Positions 7,300-15,297 of a DNA stretch of 64,000 bases are shown here, one piece after another. The DNA lies in NCBI RefSeq assembly GCF_004217225.1, contig NZ_SHKM01000001.1, positions 1 through 64,000 on the forward strand. Reading direction: 5' to 3'. The notes beneath the pieces are model-generated. The model saw only the letters and a program-made list of their open reading frames with translations, was not told the DNA's origin and did not search any database. Within the stretch, counting starts at the first letter, position 1. The number at the start of each line of letters is the position of its first letter. The position numbers and the translations under genes were made by a program. Origin of the DNA: Azospira oryzae. Lineage in GTDB: Bacteria > Pseudomonadota > Gammaproteobacteria > Burkholderiales > Rhodocyclaceae.

Positions 7300-10065
7300 A
7301 TGCCAAATGAAAGCCACTTTCCCCCCAGTGTCACCCCTTCCACCTGCTGCTACTGCGGCACCGGCTGCGGCGTCCTCATCGACAGCCGCGACGGCCGCAT
7401 CACCGACGTGCGCGGCGACCCGGAGCACCCGGCCAACCAGGGGCGCCTCTGCGCCAAGGGGGCGACCTTGCACCTCACCGCCGCCCCCGGCACCCTTCAG
7501 GCCAACCGGGCCCTCTATCCGGAAGTGCGCACCCGCCGCGACCAGCCGCGCCAGCGGGTGAGCTGGGAGCAGGCCATGGCCGTGGCGGCCCGCCGTTTCG
7601 CCGCCGTCATCGCCGAGCACGGACCGGAGGCGGTGGCCTTCTACGTCTCCGGCCAGCTGCTGACCGAGGACTACTACGTCTTCAACAAGCTGGTGAAGGG
7701 CTTCATCGGCAGCAACAACATCGACACCAACTCCCGCCTCTGCATGTCCTCCGCCGCCTCCGGCTACAAGCTGACCCTGGGCGTGGATGCGCCGCCCAAC
7801 TGCTACGAGGACATCGGCCTGGCCCAGTGCCTGTTCATCACCGGCGCCAATCCGGCCGCCGCCCATCCCATCGTCTTCCGCCGCATCGAGGATGCCCGGG
7901 CGGCCAATCCCGAACTCAAGATCATTGTCGCCGACCCCCGCCGCAGCGAGACGGCCGCCATCGCCGACCTGCACCTGGCCCTGAAGCCCGGCACCGACAT
8001 CGCCCTCTACAACGCCATGCTGCACGTGCTGCTGGCGGAGAACCTGGTGGACCGGGACTACATCGCCGCCCACACCGAAGGCTTTGCCGCCCTGGAAGCG
8101 ATTGCGGCGGACTACAGCCCCGCCGTGGCGGCCCAGATCTGCGGCATCCCGGCCGAGGACATCGTCCAGGCGGCGCGCTGGTTCGGCCTCTCCAAGGCCA
8201 GCCTGTCCCTCTGGTGCCAGGGCCTCAACCAGTCCCGCCACGGCAGCCACAACAACGCCGCCCTGATCCACCTGCACCTGGCCACCGGCCACATCGGCCG
8301 GCCCGGTGCCGGCCCCTTCTCCCTCACCGGCCAGCCCAACGCCATGGGCGGCCGGGAAGTGGGGGGCATGGCCAACCTGCTCTCCGCCCACCGGGATCTG
8401 GGTAGTGCCGAACACCGGGCCGAAGTGGCCCGCTTCTGGGGCGTGCCCGAAGTGCCGGCCAAGCCCGGCCTCACCGCCGTGCAGCTGTTCGAGGCCGTGG
8501 GCCGGGGCGAGGTCAAGGCCCTGTGGATCGCCTGCACCAACCCGGCCCATTCCCTGCCGGACCAGGCCCGGGTGCGGGCCGCCCTGGAGACGGCGGAATT
8601 TGTGGTGCTGCAGGAAGCCTACGGCGATACCGACACCGCCGCCTACGCCGACCTGCTGCTGCCCGCCGCCAGTTGGGGCGAGAAGGAGGGCACGGTGACC
8701 AATTCGGAGCGCCGCATCTCCCGGGTGCGGGCCGCCGTGGCGGCGGCCGGTGAGGCCCGGGCCGACTGGGCCATCGCCGTCGATTTCGCCCACCGCCTGG
8801 GGGATGAACTGGGCCGGGGCGAAGAGGCCCGCCGCCTGTTCCCCTACCGCCGCCCCGAAGCCATCTTCAACGAGCACCGGGACAGCACCCGGGGCCGGGA
8901 CCTGGACATCACCGGCCTCTCCTACGGCCTCCTGGAGCAGCGCGGGCCCCAGCTGTGGCCCTTCCCCGAAGGGGCCGAGGCCGGCCTGCCCCGGCTTTAC
9001 GCCGACGGCCGCTTCCCCACGCCTTCCGGCCGCGCCCGCTTCGTCCCGGTGCAGCACCAGGAGGTGGCCGAGCCCACCGATGTGGATCAGCCCATCAGCC
9101 TTCTCTCCGGCCGCCTGCGGGACCAGTGGCACGGCATGAGCCGTACCGGCACCGTACCGCGCCTGTTCCACGGCGCCGAGGAGGCGGTGCTGGCCATGCA
9201 TCCCTGCGACCTGCGCCACCGGGGTCTGGAGGACGGCGACCTGGCCCGGGTCAGCAACGGCCGCGACAGCCTGGTGCTGCGGGTGGCCGCCGTGGCCGGC
9301 CTGAAGAAGGGCCGGGCCTGGCTGCCCATGCACTGGGGCAGCCGGTTCATGCACGGCGCCGGCGTCAACGCCTTCACCGGCCCGGCCTGCGATCCCATTT
9401 CCCTGCAGCCCGAGCTGAAGCACGCCCCGGTGCAGGTGGAAAAGGCCGACCTGCCCTGGCCCCTGGCCGTGGTGCGGGCCGGAGAGGGGCCCGACGCCCT
9501 GGCCTCCAGCCTGGCCCTGCTGCAAAGGGCGCGCCGCCTGTTGCCCCGCTTCCCCTACGCCAGCGTCGGCCTCTATGGCCGCGGCCAGCCCCTGGTGGTG
9601 TTCCGCGCCGCGGCAGAGGCGCCCCTGGACGAGGCCCAGATCCGGGAGATCGACGCCCTCTTCGATCTGGAGCGGGAGGAGGGCGCCATCGTCTACGCCG
9701 ACCGCCGCCGCCACATCGGCAAGCGGGCCCTGGCCCGGGACGGCCACCTGCTCGGGGTGCGCCTGGCCGGCGAGACCCAGGCCCTGGCCTGGCTCAAGGA
9801 CGCCATCTCCGACGACGTGCTGGACCCGGACCTGCTGCGCTGGGCGGTGGCCCCCATCAGCACGCCGCCGGCCAAGCTGCTGCGCGCCAGCCCGGTGGTG
9901 TGCAAGTGCGCCGACATCACCCAGGCCCAGATCGAGGCCGGCATCGCCCGGGGCCTGGACCTGGACGGCCTGCAGAACGAGCTAAAATGCGGAACCTTCT
10001 GTGGCGGCTGCCTGCCCGAAGTGAAGAAAATCATCGTTGCCAAGACATCTCCCCAGGCTGCCTGA
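7300..10065 (+). CDS. nasA: Assimilatory nitrate reductase, catalytic subunit
   Basis: NasA reduces nitrate to nitrite in the cytoplasm for nitrogen assimilation. The 921-aa protein is a molybdopterin (bis-MGD) oxidoreductase. It opens with a [4Fe-4S] motif (Cys16, 19, 23 and 51), then the molybdopterin and dinucleotide-binding domains. It ends in a BFD-type [2Fe-2S] module (VVCKCADITQAQIE ... CGTFCGGCLPEVKK, about residues 866-915), as in the Klebsiella-type NasA that takes electrons from a flavoprotein partner. That partner (NasC type) is not in the window. A sigma-54 promoter and NtrC-like sites precede it, and an AGGAG lies 8 bases before the ATG. ybiB follows after 31 bases. Confidence 0.93.
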   Translation: MPNESHFPPSVTPSTCCYCGTGCGVLIDSRDGRITDVRGDPEHPANQGRLCAKGATLHLTAAPGTLQANRALYPEVRTRRDQPRQRVSWEQAMAVAARRFAAVIAEHGPEAVAFYVSGQLLTEDYYVFNKLVKGFIGSNNIDTNSRLCMSSAASGYKLTLGVDAPPNCYEDIGLAQCLFITGANPAAAHPIVFRRIEDARAANPELKIIVADPRRSETAAIADLHLALKPGTDIALYNAMLHVLLAENLVDRDYIAAHTEGFAALEAIAADYSPAVAAQICGIPAEDIVQAARWFGLSKASLSLWCQGLNQSRHGSHNNAALIHLHLATGHIGRPGAGPFSLTGQPNAMGGREVGGMANLLSAHRDLGSAEHRAEVARFWGVPEVPAKPGLTAVQLFEAVGRGEVKALWIACTNPAHSLPDQARVRAALETAEFVVLQEAYGDTDTAAYADLLLPAASWGEKEGTVTNSERRISRVRAAVAAAGEARADWAIAVDFAHRLGDELGRGEEARRLFPYRRPEAIFNEHRDSTRGRDLDITGLSYGLLEQRGPQLWPFPEGAEAGLPRLYADGRFPTPSGRARFVPVQHQEVAEPTDVDQPISLLSGRLRDQWHGMSRTGTVPRLFHGAEEAVLAMHPCDLRHRGLEDGDLARVSNGRDSLVLRVAAVAGLKKGRAWLPMHWGSRFMHGAGVNAFTGPACDPISLQPELKHAPVQVEKADLPWPLAVVRAGEGPDALASSLALLQRARRLLPRFPYASVGLYGRGQPLVVFRAAAEAPLDEAQIREIDALFDLEREEGAIVYADRRRHIGKRALARDGHLLGVRLAGETQALAWLKDAISDDVLDPDLLRWAVAPISTPPAKLLRASPVVCKCADITQAQIEAGIARGLDLDGLQNELKCGTFCGGCLPEVKKIIVAKTSPQAA

Positions 10066-10096
10066 GGGAAAGACAAGGAAAACCGGGGAGACGCCC

Positions 10097-11080
10097 ATGA
10101 ATTACGCCCACTTCATCAAAGAACTCGGCCGCGGCGCCGAGGGCGCCAAGGACCTGACCCAGGAGGAGGCCCAACTGCTCTACGGCGCCATGCTCGATGG
10201 CGGTGTGCCCGAACTGGAACTGGGGGCCATCACCATCGCCCTGCGGGTCAAGGGCGAGAGCGCCGAGGAAATGATCGGCTTCCTGGCCGCCGCCAGCGAG
10301 CGGGTCCATGCCCTGCGGCCGCCCCCCGGGCGCATCCGGCCGGTGGTCATTCCCAGCTACAACGGCGCCCGCAAGGGGGCCAACCTGACGCCCCTGCTGG
10401 CCCTGCTGCTGCAGCGCTTTGGCGTGCCGGTGCTGGTGCACGGCCTGCTTGAAGGCTATGGCCGGGTTACCTCGGCCCACGTCTTCCGCGAACTGGGCCT
10501 GATGCCCTGCGCCAGCCACAGCGCCGTGCAGCAGGCCATGGACGGCTACGGCGTGGCCTTCGTGCCCCTCAACGTGCTCAGCCCGGGGCTGCACAACCTG
10601 CTCTCCCTGCGCAGCCGCCTGGGCCTGCGCAACAGCGCCCACAGCCTGGTGAAGATGCTCGACCCCTTCAAGGGCGGCGGCGTCCTGCTGGGGGCCGCCA
10701 CCCATCCGGCCTACATGGACCTGATGCGCGACATCCTCTCCTATGGCGGCGGCCGGGCCCTGCTGCTGCGGGCCTCGGAAGGGGAGCCCTTCGCCAACCC
10801 CAAGCGCCGCCCGCGCATCGAGTACCTGCACGAGGAGCAGTGCGAGGTGCTGTTCGAGGCCGAGCACGAAAGCCTCAAGGCCCTGCCCAACCTGCCGGAG
10901 GAGTGCGACGCCAAGGTCACCGCCCAGTGGATCCGCAAGGTGCTGGACGGCCAGGCCAGCCTGCCCCTGCCCTTGGCCAACCAGCTGGCCTGCTGCCTCT
11001 ACGCCAGCGGTTATGCGGAAGACTTCAACCAGGCCAAGGCCATCGTGGCGGTGGAAGGCAACGGCCTGACCACTGTCTAG
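10097..11080 (+). CDS. ybiB: YbiB/TrpD2-family protein (phosphoribosyltransferase fold)
   Basis: The 327-aa product belongs to the YbiB (TrpD2) family, which has the anthranilate phosphoribosyltransferase fold. Characterised members bind nucleic acid rather than make phosphoribosyl anthranilate. Visible marks are the N-terminal helical domain (DLTQEEAQLLYGAMLDGGVPELELGAI) and the segment VIPSYNGARKGANLTPLLALLL. The glycine-rich PRPP loop of true TrpD is not evident. It follows nasA by 31 bases with its own GGGGAG site, so it is probably co-transcribed. Its role in nitrate assimilation is unknown. Confidence 0.8.
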   Translation: MNYAHFIKELGRGAEGAKDLTQEEAQLLYGAMLDGGVPELELGAITIALRVKGESAEEMIGFLAAASERVHALRPPPGRIRPVVIPSYNGARKGANLTPLLALLLQRFGVPVLVHGLLEGYGRVTSAHVFRELGLMPCASHSAVQQAMDGYGVAFVPLNVLSPGLHNLLSLRSRLGLRNSAHSLVKMLDPFKGGGVLLGAATHPAYMDLMRDILSYGGGRALLLRASEGEPFANPKRRPRIEYLHEEQCEVLFEAEHESLKALPNLPEECDAKVTAQWIRKVLDGQASLPLPLANQLACCLYASGYAEDFNQAKAIVAVEGNGLTTV

Positions 11081-11147
11081 ACCGTCCCGGCCCTGGCCGT
11101 GGCGCGATTGCGCCACCGGCCGCCGCCGTGGGGCCGCGCCCCGCCCG

Positions 11148-11173
11148 AACCCGCCGCCAGGCGGGTTTTGTTT
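11148..11173 (+). terminator. Intrinsic terminator after nasA-ybiB
   Basis: An 8-bp stem (AACCCGCC at 11148-11155 with GGCGGGTT at 11160-11167) with a 4-base loop is followed by TTGTTTT. It lies between ybiB and the convergent tautomerase gene. Confidence 0.8.
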
Positions 11174-11180
11174 TGGGGGC

Positions 11181-11381
11181 TCAGCCCTGGCGCCGCTTCC
11201 AGTCGTCGGTGAGCAGGCCGGCAAAGCCCCAGTTTTCCTCGGCGATTTCCTGGATCACGATGTGGGTGTGTTCCGGCTTTTTGCCCAGCACCCGCACCAG
11301 GCTGTCGGTGACTTCCGCCACCAGGCGGGCCTTCTGTTCCCGGCTGGCGCCGGCGGTGATCTGGATATTGACGTAGGGCAT
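11181..11381 (-). CDS. 4-oxalocrotonate tautomerase family protein
   Basis: The 66-aa product starts MPYVNIQITAGASREQKARLV. After removal of Met, Pro1 is the catalytic base of the tautomerase superfamily, and the family's beta-alpha-beta fold and 60-70-aa size fit. Substrate is unknown: true 4-OT acts in catechol meta-cleavage, but no such pathway genes are nearby. The start is fixed by the invariant Met-Pro and by GGAG 5-8 bases upstream. It stands alone, convergent with ybiB. Confidence 0.85.
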   Translation of the reverse strand: MPYVNIQITAGASREQKARLVAEVTDSLVRVLGKKPEHTHIVIQEIAEENWGFAGLLTDDWKRRQG

Positions 11382-11518
11382 GGGATCTCCTCGGGTCGGT
11401 TGGGGGCCGGCCATGGTGCCATGGAAAAGGCGTCGGCGGATGCTCCGGTCATCGCCGCCGGGCCTTGCCGGCCTCCTGCCGCCCGCCGCCGATGCAGGCC
11501 AGGCGGGGCCTGGGGCCA

Positions 11519-11538
11519 ATTGTCGTGCAGATGACAAT
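11519..11538 (+). promoter_or_regulatory. Inverted repeat upstream of the binding-protein gene
   Basis: ATTGTC (11519-11524) and GACAAT (11533-11538) form a perfect dyad with an 8-base spacer. It lies about 110 bases upstream of the binding-protein start at 11650, in the gap between divergent genes. It may be an operator; no regulator can be named. Confidence 0.35.
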
Positions 11539-11649
11539 CTCCCGCTGCGTCCCTTCCTAGACTGTGGCCAGCCCGTCAGCGAACGAGGCCCGAACCGGAG
11601 CATACCGGTCCCCTACCAGGCGGCATCGAGACACCAAAGGAGATTGTGG

Positions 11650-12783
11650 ATGAAGGCGCTACGGCGAGCCCTCACGGGGCTCTATTTCGTTTGTGGGGCC
11701 CTGCTGGCGACGTCGCTTCATGCCCAGCAGGGCAATGTCGTCAAGCTGGGCCAGTCCCTGCCCCTCAGCGGGCCCCTGGCCGAACTGGGCAGCGAGTACC
11801 GGGACGGGGCCCAGGCCTATCTCAAGTGGATCAACAGCAAGGGCGGCATCCACGGCCGCCGTATCGAGCTGGTGACCCTGGACGACGGCTACGTGGTGGA
11901 AAAGAGCGTGGAGAACGCCAAGCAGCTGCTGGACAAGGAGGGCGTCTTCGCCTTTCTCGGCATGTTCGGCAGCGCCAACTACACGGCCCTGATGCCCCTG
12001 GTGAACGAACGGGGCGTGCCTTCGGTGGCGCCCTACACCGGGGCCGACGAGCTGCGGGAGCAGGCCTCGCCCCAGACCTTCTGGCTGCGGGCCAGCTACG
12101 GCGACGAGACGGAAAAGATCGTGGACCAGCTGACCACCCTGGGCATCAACCACATCGCCGTCTTCTACCAGAACGACGCCTTCGGCAAGGCCGGCCTCAA
12201 GGGCGTGGAGGTGGCCCTGAAGAAGCGCAACCTGAAGGTCATCGCCAGCGGCAGCTTCGACAAGGTGAAGAACGACGTCACCGAGGCGGTCAAGACCATT
12301 GCCGCCGCCGACACCCAGGCCGTGGTCATGATCAGCACCTACAAGCCCACCGCCCTGTTCGTCAAACAGATGCGGGCCACCGGCAAGCAGCCCCAGTTCT
12401 TCGCTCTTTCCGTGGTGGGCTACAAGGCCCTGCAGGCGGAGATGGGGGCGGAGGCGGCGGGCATCGCCATCTCCCAGGTGACGCCCTATCCCTGGAGCGC
12501 CTCCAGCGGCGTGGTGCGGGAGTTCGACGCCCTGCCGCCGGCACTGAAGCCCAAGGGCGGCATCACCTACACCAACCTGGAAGGCTTCATCGCCGCCAAG
12601 GCCATGGTGGAAGGCCTGCGCCGGGCCGGGCCCCAGCCGACCCGGGAAAAGCTGGTGAGTGCCCTGGAATCCATGGCGCCCTGGGATGCGGGGGGCTTCC
12701 TCCTGGATTTCTCCGGCAAGCACCTGGGCTCCCGCTTCTCCGAAGTGACCATCGTCGGCAACAGCGGCCGGCTGCTGCGCTGA
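11650..12783 (+). CDS. Periplasmic branched-chain amino acid-type ABC substrate-binding protein
   Basis: The 377-aa protein is a type I periplasmic binding protein of the LivJ/LivK-like family. A Sec signal peptide (residues 1-25, ending SLHAQQ) precedes QGNVVKLGQSLPLSGPLAELG, the typical first strand and helix. Two alpha/beta lobes follow, with GMFGSANYTALMPLVNERGVP and IAVFYQNDAFGKAGLKGVEVAL. No permease or ATPase gene is adjacent, so it is an orphan: it either shares a distant transporter or feeds a sensor. Ligand unknown. AAAGGAG lies 8 bases before the ATG. Confidence 0.85.
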   Translation: MKALRRALTGLYFVCGALLATSLHAQQGNVVKLGQSLPLSGPLAELGSEYRDGAQAYLKWINSKGGIHGRRIELVTLDDGYVVEKSVENAKQLLDKEGVFAFLGMFGSANYTALMPLVNERGVPSVAPYTGADELREQASPQTFWLRASYGDETEKIVDQLTTLGINHIAVFYQNDAFGKAGLKGVEVALKKRNLKVIASGSFDKVKNDVTEAVKTIAAADTQAVVMISTYKPTALFVKQMRATGKQPQFFALSVVGYKALQAEMGAEAAGIAISQVTPYPWSASSGVVREFDALPPALKPKGGITYTNLEGFIAAKAMVEGLRRAGPQPTREKLVSALESMAPWDAGGFLLDFSGKHLGSRFSEVTIVGNSGRLLR

Positions 12784-12827
12784 AACAGGGCCTGCCCTGG
12801 CAGCCAGCAGGGACGGGCTTGAACGAC

Positions 12828-12853
12828 AAGGGGCGGCTGCAAAGGCCGCCCCT
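12828..12853. terminator. Bidirectional hairpin between convergent genes
   Basis: A 10-bp perfect stem (AAGGGGCGGC at 12828-12837 with GCCGCCCCTT at 12844-12853) lies between the binding-protein gene and the convergent esterase gene. The T-run is poor on the plus strand (CTGCGTTT), so efficiency is uncertain. Confidence 0.55.
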
Positions 12854-12876
12854 TCTGCGTTTCAGACCGGTGCCCC

Positions 12877-13794
12877 TTAGCCCCTGGCGTACTGGCGGAT
12901 GAAGGCGCAGCAGTCGGCCAGGGCCGCCGTGGCTTCGGGGAACAGGGGCGCCACCGCCGGGTAGCAGTGGAACATGCCTTCCCCCAGCTCCAGCCGCACC
13001 TCCACGCCCGCCGCCCGGGCCTTGGCGGCGAAGCTGATGGCGTCGTCGCGCATGATCTCGGCGCCGCCGGCATGCAGCAGCAGGGGCGGCAGGCCCTGCA
13101 GGTCGCCGAAGAGGGGCGAGATGAGGGGCTCGCGCCGGTCCCGCTCGCCGGCGTAGTAGCGGCTGAAGACCTCCCAGCAGCCGTCCGGCGCCAGGGGGTC
13201 CGATTCCTGGTAGGAGGGGCCGCTGCTGGTGAGATCGGTCCACGGCGACAGGGCCACCGCCGCCGCCGGCAGGGGCCGGCCCTTGTCGCGCAGGGCCAGC
13301 AGGGCCGCCAGCAGCAGGCCGCCGCCGGCCGAATCGCCGGCAAAGACGGCCCTGGCCGGGTCCTGGCCCCGGGCCAGCAGCCACTCCCAGGCCGCCAGGG
13401 CGTCGTCCAGGGCGGCCGGGAAGGGGTGCTCCGGGGCCAGCCGGTAATCGAAGACCAGGGCCGGCACGCCGCTGCCGGCGACGAACTTGGCCACCGCCGC
13501 CCGGTGGGAGCGGTGGGAGCCCATGACGTAGCCGCCGCCGTGGAAATAGAGCATGGCGCTGCCGCCGGCGTCGTCCCGGGGGCGGATCCACTCCAGGCTC
13601 ATGCTGCCCAGGTTGAAGCTGTCCACCACGATGTCGGGGGGCAGCTTGCCGAAGATCACCCCGGATTTTTCCACCTGGGCCCGCAGGGCCGGGATGGAGG
13701 TGTCGAAGGTGACGGTCTCGTGCCGGGCCTTGAGGCGGAACCAGTGGCGGTGCTTGAGCAGGAAGATGACGGCGCGGGCTTTGAGGCTGGGCAT
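12877..13794 (-). CDS. Alpha/beta hydrolase, hormone-sensitive-lipase-type esterase
   Basis: The 305-aa protein is a family IV (HSL-type) carboxylesterase. It shows the oxyanion-hole motif HGGGYVMGS and the nucleophile elbow GDSAGGG; the later DPLAPDG and the His in EGMFHCYP fit the Asp and His of the triad. Length and motif order are normal for the family. Start ATG at 13794 gives MPSLKARAVIFLLK; the upstream frame extension lacks homology. The natural substrate is not predictable. Confidence 0.87.
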   Translation of the reverse strand: MPSLKARAVIFLLKHRHWFRLKARHETVTFDTSIPALRAQVEKSGVIFGKLPPDIVVDSFNLGSMSLEWIRPRDDAGGSAMLYFHGGGYVMGSHRSHRAAVAKFVAGSGVPALVFDYRLAPEHPFPAALDDALAAWEWLLARGQDPARAVFAGDSAGGGLLLAALLALRDKGRPLPAAAVALSPWTDLTSSGPSYQESDPLAPDGCWEVFSRYYAGERDRREPLISPLFGDLQGLPPLLLHAGGAEIMRDDAISFAAKARAAGVEVRLELGEGMFHCYPAVAPLFPEATAALADCCAFIRQYARG

Positions 13795-13883
13795 GGCGGA
13801 TCCGGTGGGCAGGGTGCGGCGGTGGCCTCCCGGTTGTGCGGGAGGGGCGGGAAGGCGCATTATCCGCCAGTTTTCCCGGCGTC

Positions 13884-14255
13884 ATGCGCCCCATGCCGAA
13901 CCCTTGCCGCGAGCCTGCCTTGTCATCCGCCCCGATCCTCTTCCTGCTGCCGCTCCATTACGCCGCCCTCAGCCTGCTCACCCTGCTGGTGTATGCCTGG
14001 GACAAGTCGGCGGCCCGGCGCCGTGCCTGGCGCATCAGCGAGGCCACCCTGCATGGCCTGGCCCTGCTCGGCGGCTGGCCGGGAGCCTGGCTGGCCCAGG
14101 CCTGGCTGCGTCACAAAAGCCGCAAGCAGCCCTTCCGTAACTGGTTCTGGCTGACGGTGGCAGCCAATCTGGCGGTTTTGGCCCTGCTGCTGTGGTGGCT
14201 GGGCCAGGACCGCGGCTTTCCCTTTTCCATGCCGGCCATCCCCGTGCCGGGCTGA
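13884..14255 (+). CDS. DUF1294 small membrane protein
   Basis: The 123-aa product matches DUF1294: two or three hydrophobic helices around the family signature YAWDKSAARRRAWRISEATL, then the LLGGWPGAWLAQAWLRHKSRKQPFRNWFW segment. It is an inner-membrane protein of unknown function. Many relatives carry an N-terminal cold-shock domain, which is absent here. The start is uncertain (13884 or 13893, both without a clear Shine-Dalgarno). The beta-lactamase gene follows after 15 bases. Confidence 0.75.
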   Translation: MRPMPNPCREPALSSAPILFLLPLHYAALSLLTLLVYAWDKSAARRRAWRISEATLHGLALLGGWPGAWLAQAWLRHKSRKQPFRNWFWLTVAANLAVLALLLWWLGQDRGFPFSMPAIPVPG

Positions 14256-14270
14256 GGTCGTGAGGCGCCC

Positions 14271-15179
14271 ATGATGAAATTCCATGTAGTCCGGTCCCTG
14301 GTTTTCTGCCTGCTCCTGCTGGGGGGCGGCGTTGCCGCCCGGGCGGAAACCGCGGACGAGCGGCCCGAGTGGGGCGCCTTCTTCGCCGCCGCCGAGGCCC
14401 GCGGCACCATGGTGGTGGCGGACCGGCGCGGCGGCGGCCACCGCCTGTGGCGCTACGATGCGGAACGGGCGGCGCGGCGCTATGTGCCCGCCTCCACCTT
14501 CAAGATCGCCCATGCCCTGATGGCCCTGGAGAGCGGCGTGCTGCGGGACGAATTCCAGGTCCTGCCCTGGGACGGGGTACAGCGCTCCATCCCGGCCTGG
14601 AACCGGGACCAGGACCTGCGTTCCTCCATGCGCGCATCCGTGGTCTGGGTGTACCAGGGCTTTGCCCGGCAGATCGGCGAGGCCCGGGCCCGGCGCCTGC
14701 TGCAGGCCATGGACTACGGCAACGCCGAGCCGTCCGGCGGCGAGGACGGCTACTGGCTGGACGGCAAGTTACGCATTTCCGCCGAGGAACAGGTGGCCTT
14801 TCTCGAGCGCCTCTACCGCAACCAGCTGCCGCTGGCCCTGGCCCACCAGCGGCTGGTGAAGGACGTGATGATCGTGGAGGCCGGCCGCGACTGGATCCTG
14901 CGGGCCAAGACCGGCTGGGACGGCCGCATCGGCTGGTGGGTGGGCTGGGTGGAGTGGCCCCAGGGGCCGGTGTTCTTCGCCCTCAACCTGGATACGCCGG
15001 GGCGGATGGCGGATTTGCCGAAGCGGGAAGGGGTGGCCCGGGCCATCCTGGCGGCCATCGGCGCCCTGCCGGCGGCGGCGCCGGTTTTGCCGAGTGGGGC
15101 GAGCGGGGCGAATGCCTCGGGTGCGATGACCGGGGCCGTGTCTCCCACCCCGCCCGGCACCGCCCTGCCAGGAAAATAG
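14271..15179 (+). CDS. Class D (OXA-type) beta-lactamase
   Basis: The 302-aa precursor is a serine beta-lactamase of class D, secreted to the periplasm by a Sec signal (residues 1-25). All class D motifs are present: STFK (75-78) with the acylating serine and carboxylated lysine, SVV (123-125), YGN (149-151), YWLDG with the tryptophan that protects the lysine, and KTGW (213-216). After about residue 265 there is an Ala/Pro/Gly-rich tail that ordinary OXA enzymes lack. There are no mobile-element marks around it and its base composition matches its neighbours, so it looks chromosomal and intrinsic. Spectrum cannot be judged from sequence. Confidence 0.9.
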   Translation: MMKFHVVRSLVFCLLLLGGGVAARAETADERPEWGAFFAAAEARGTMVVADRRGGGHRLWRYDAERAARRYVPASTFKIAHALMALESGVLRDEFQVLPWDGVQRSIPAWNRDQDLRSSMRASVVWVYQGFARQIGEARARRLLQAMDYGNAEPSGGEDGYWLDGKLRISAEEQVAFLERLYRNQLPLALAHQRLVKDVMIVEAGRDWILRAKTGWDGRIGWWVGWVEWPQGPVFFALNLDTPGRMADLPKREGVARAILAAIGALPAAAPVLPSGASGANASGAMTGAVSPTPPGTALPGK

Positions 15180-15297
15180 GCCCTGCCTGCGGGGTCTGCC
15201 ATGGCGGTGAGGCCCGCGGGATAAGGCTCCCGGCGATGCCGTCGCCGTCAGGCCCGTCCCGCCTGGTTCCCAGCCGGGTGCTGCCCGAGCCGACGGT

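Noticed and set aside
5839-9747. A 1302-codon open frame on the minus strand opposite sspA-sspB-nasA
   Set aside because: It is the mirror of GC-rich coding sequence; it lacks any domain pattern, and the plus-strand genes are firmly identified.
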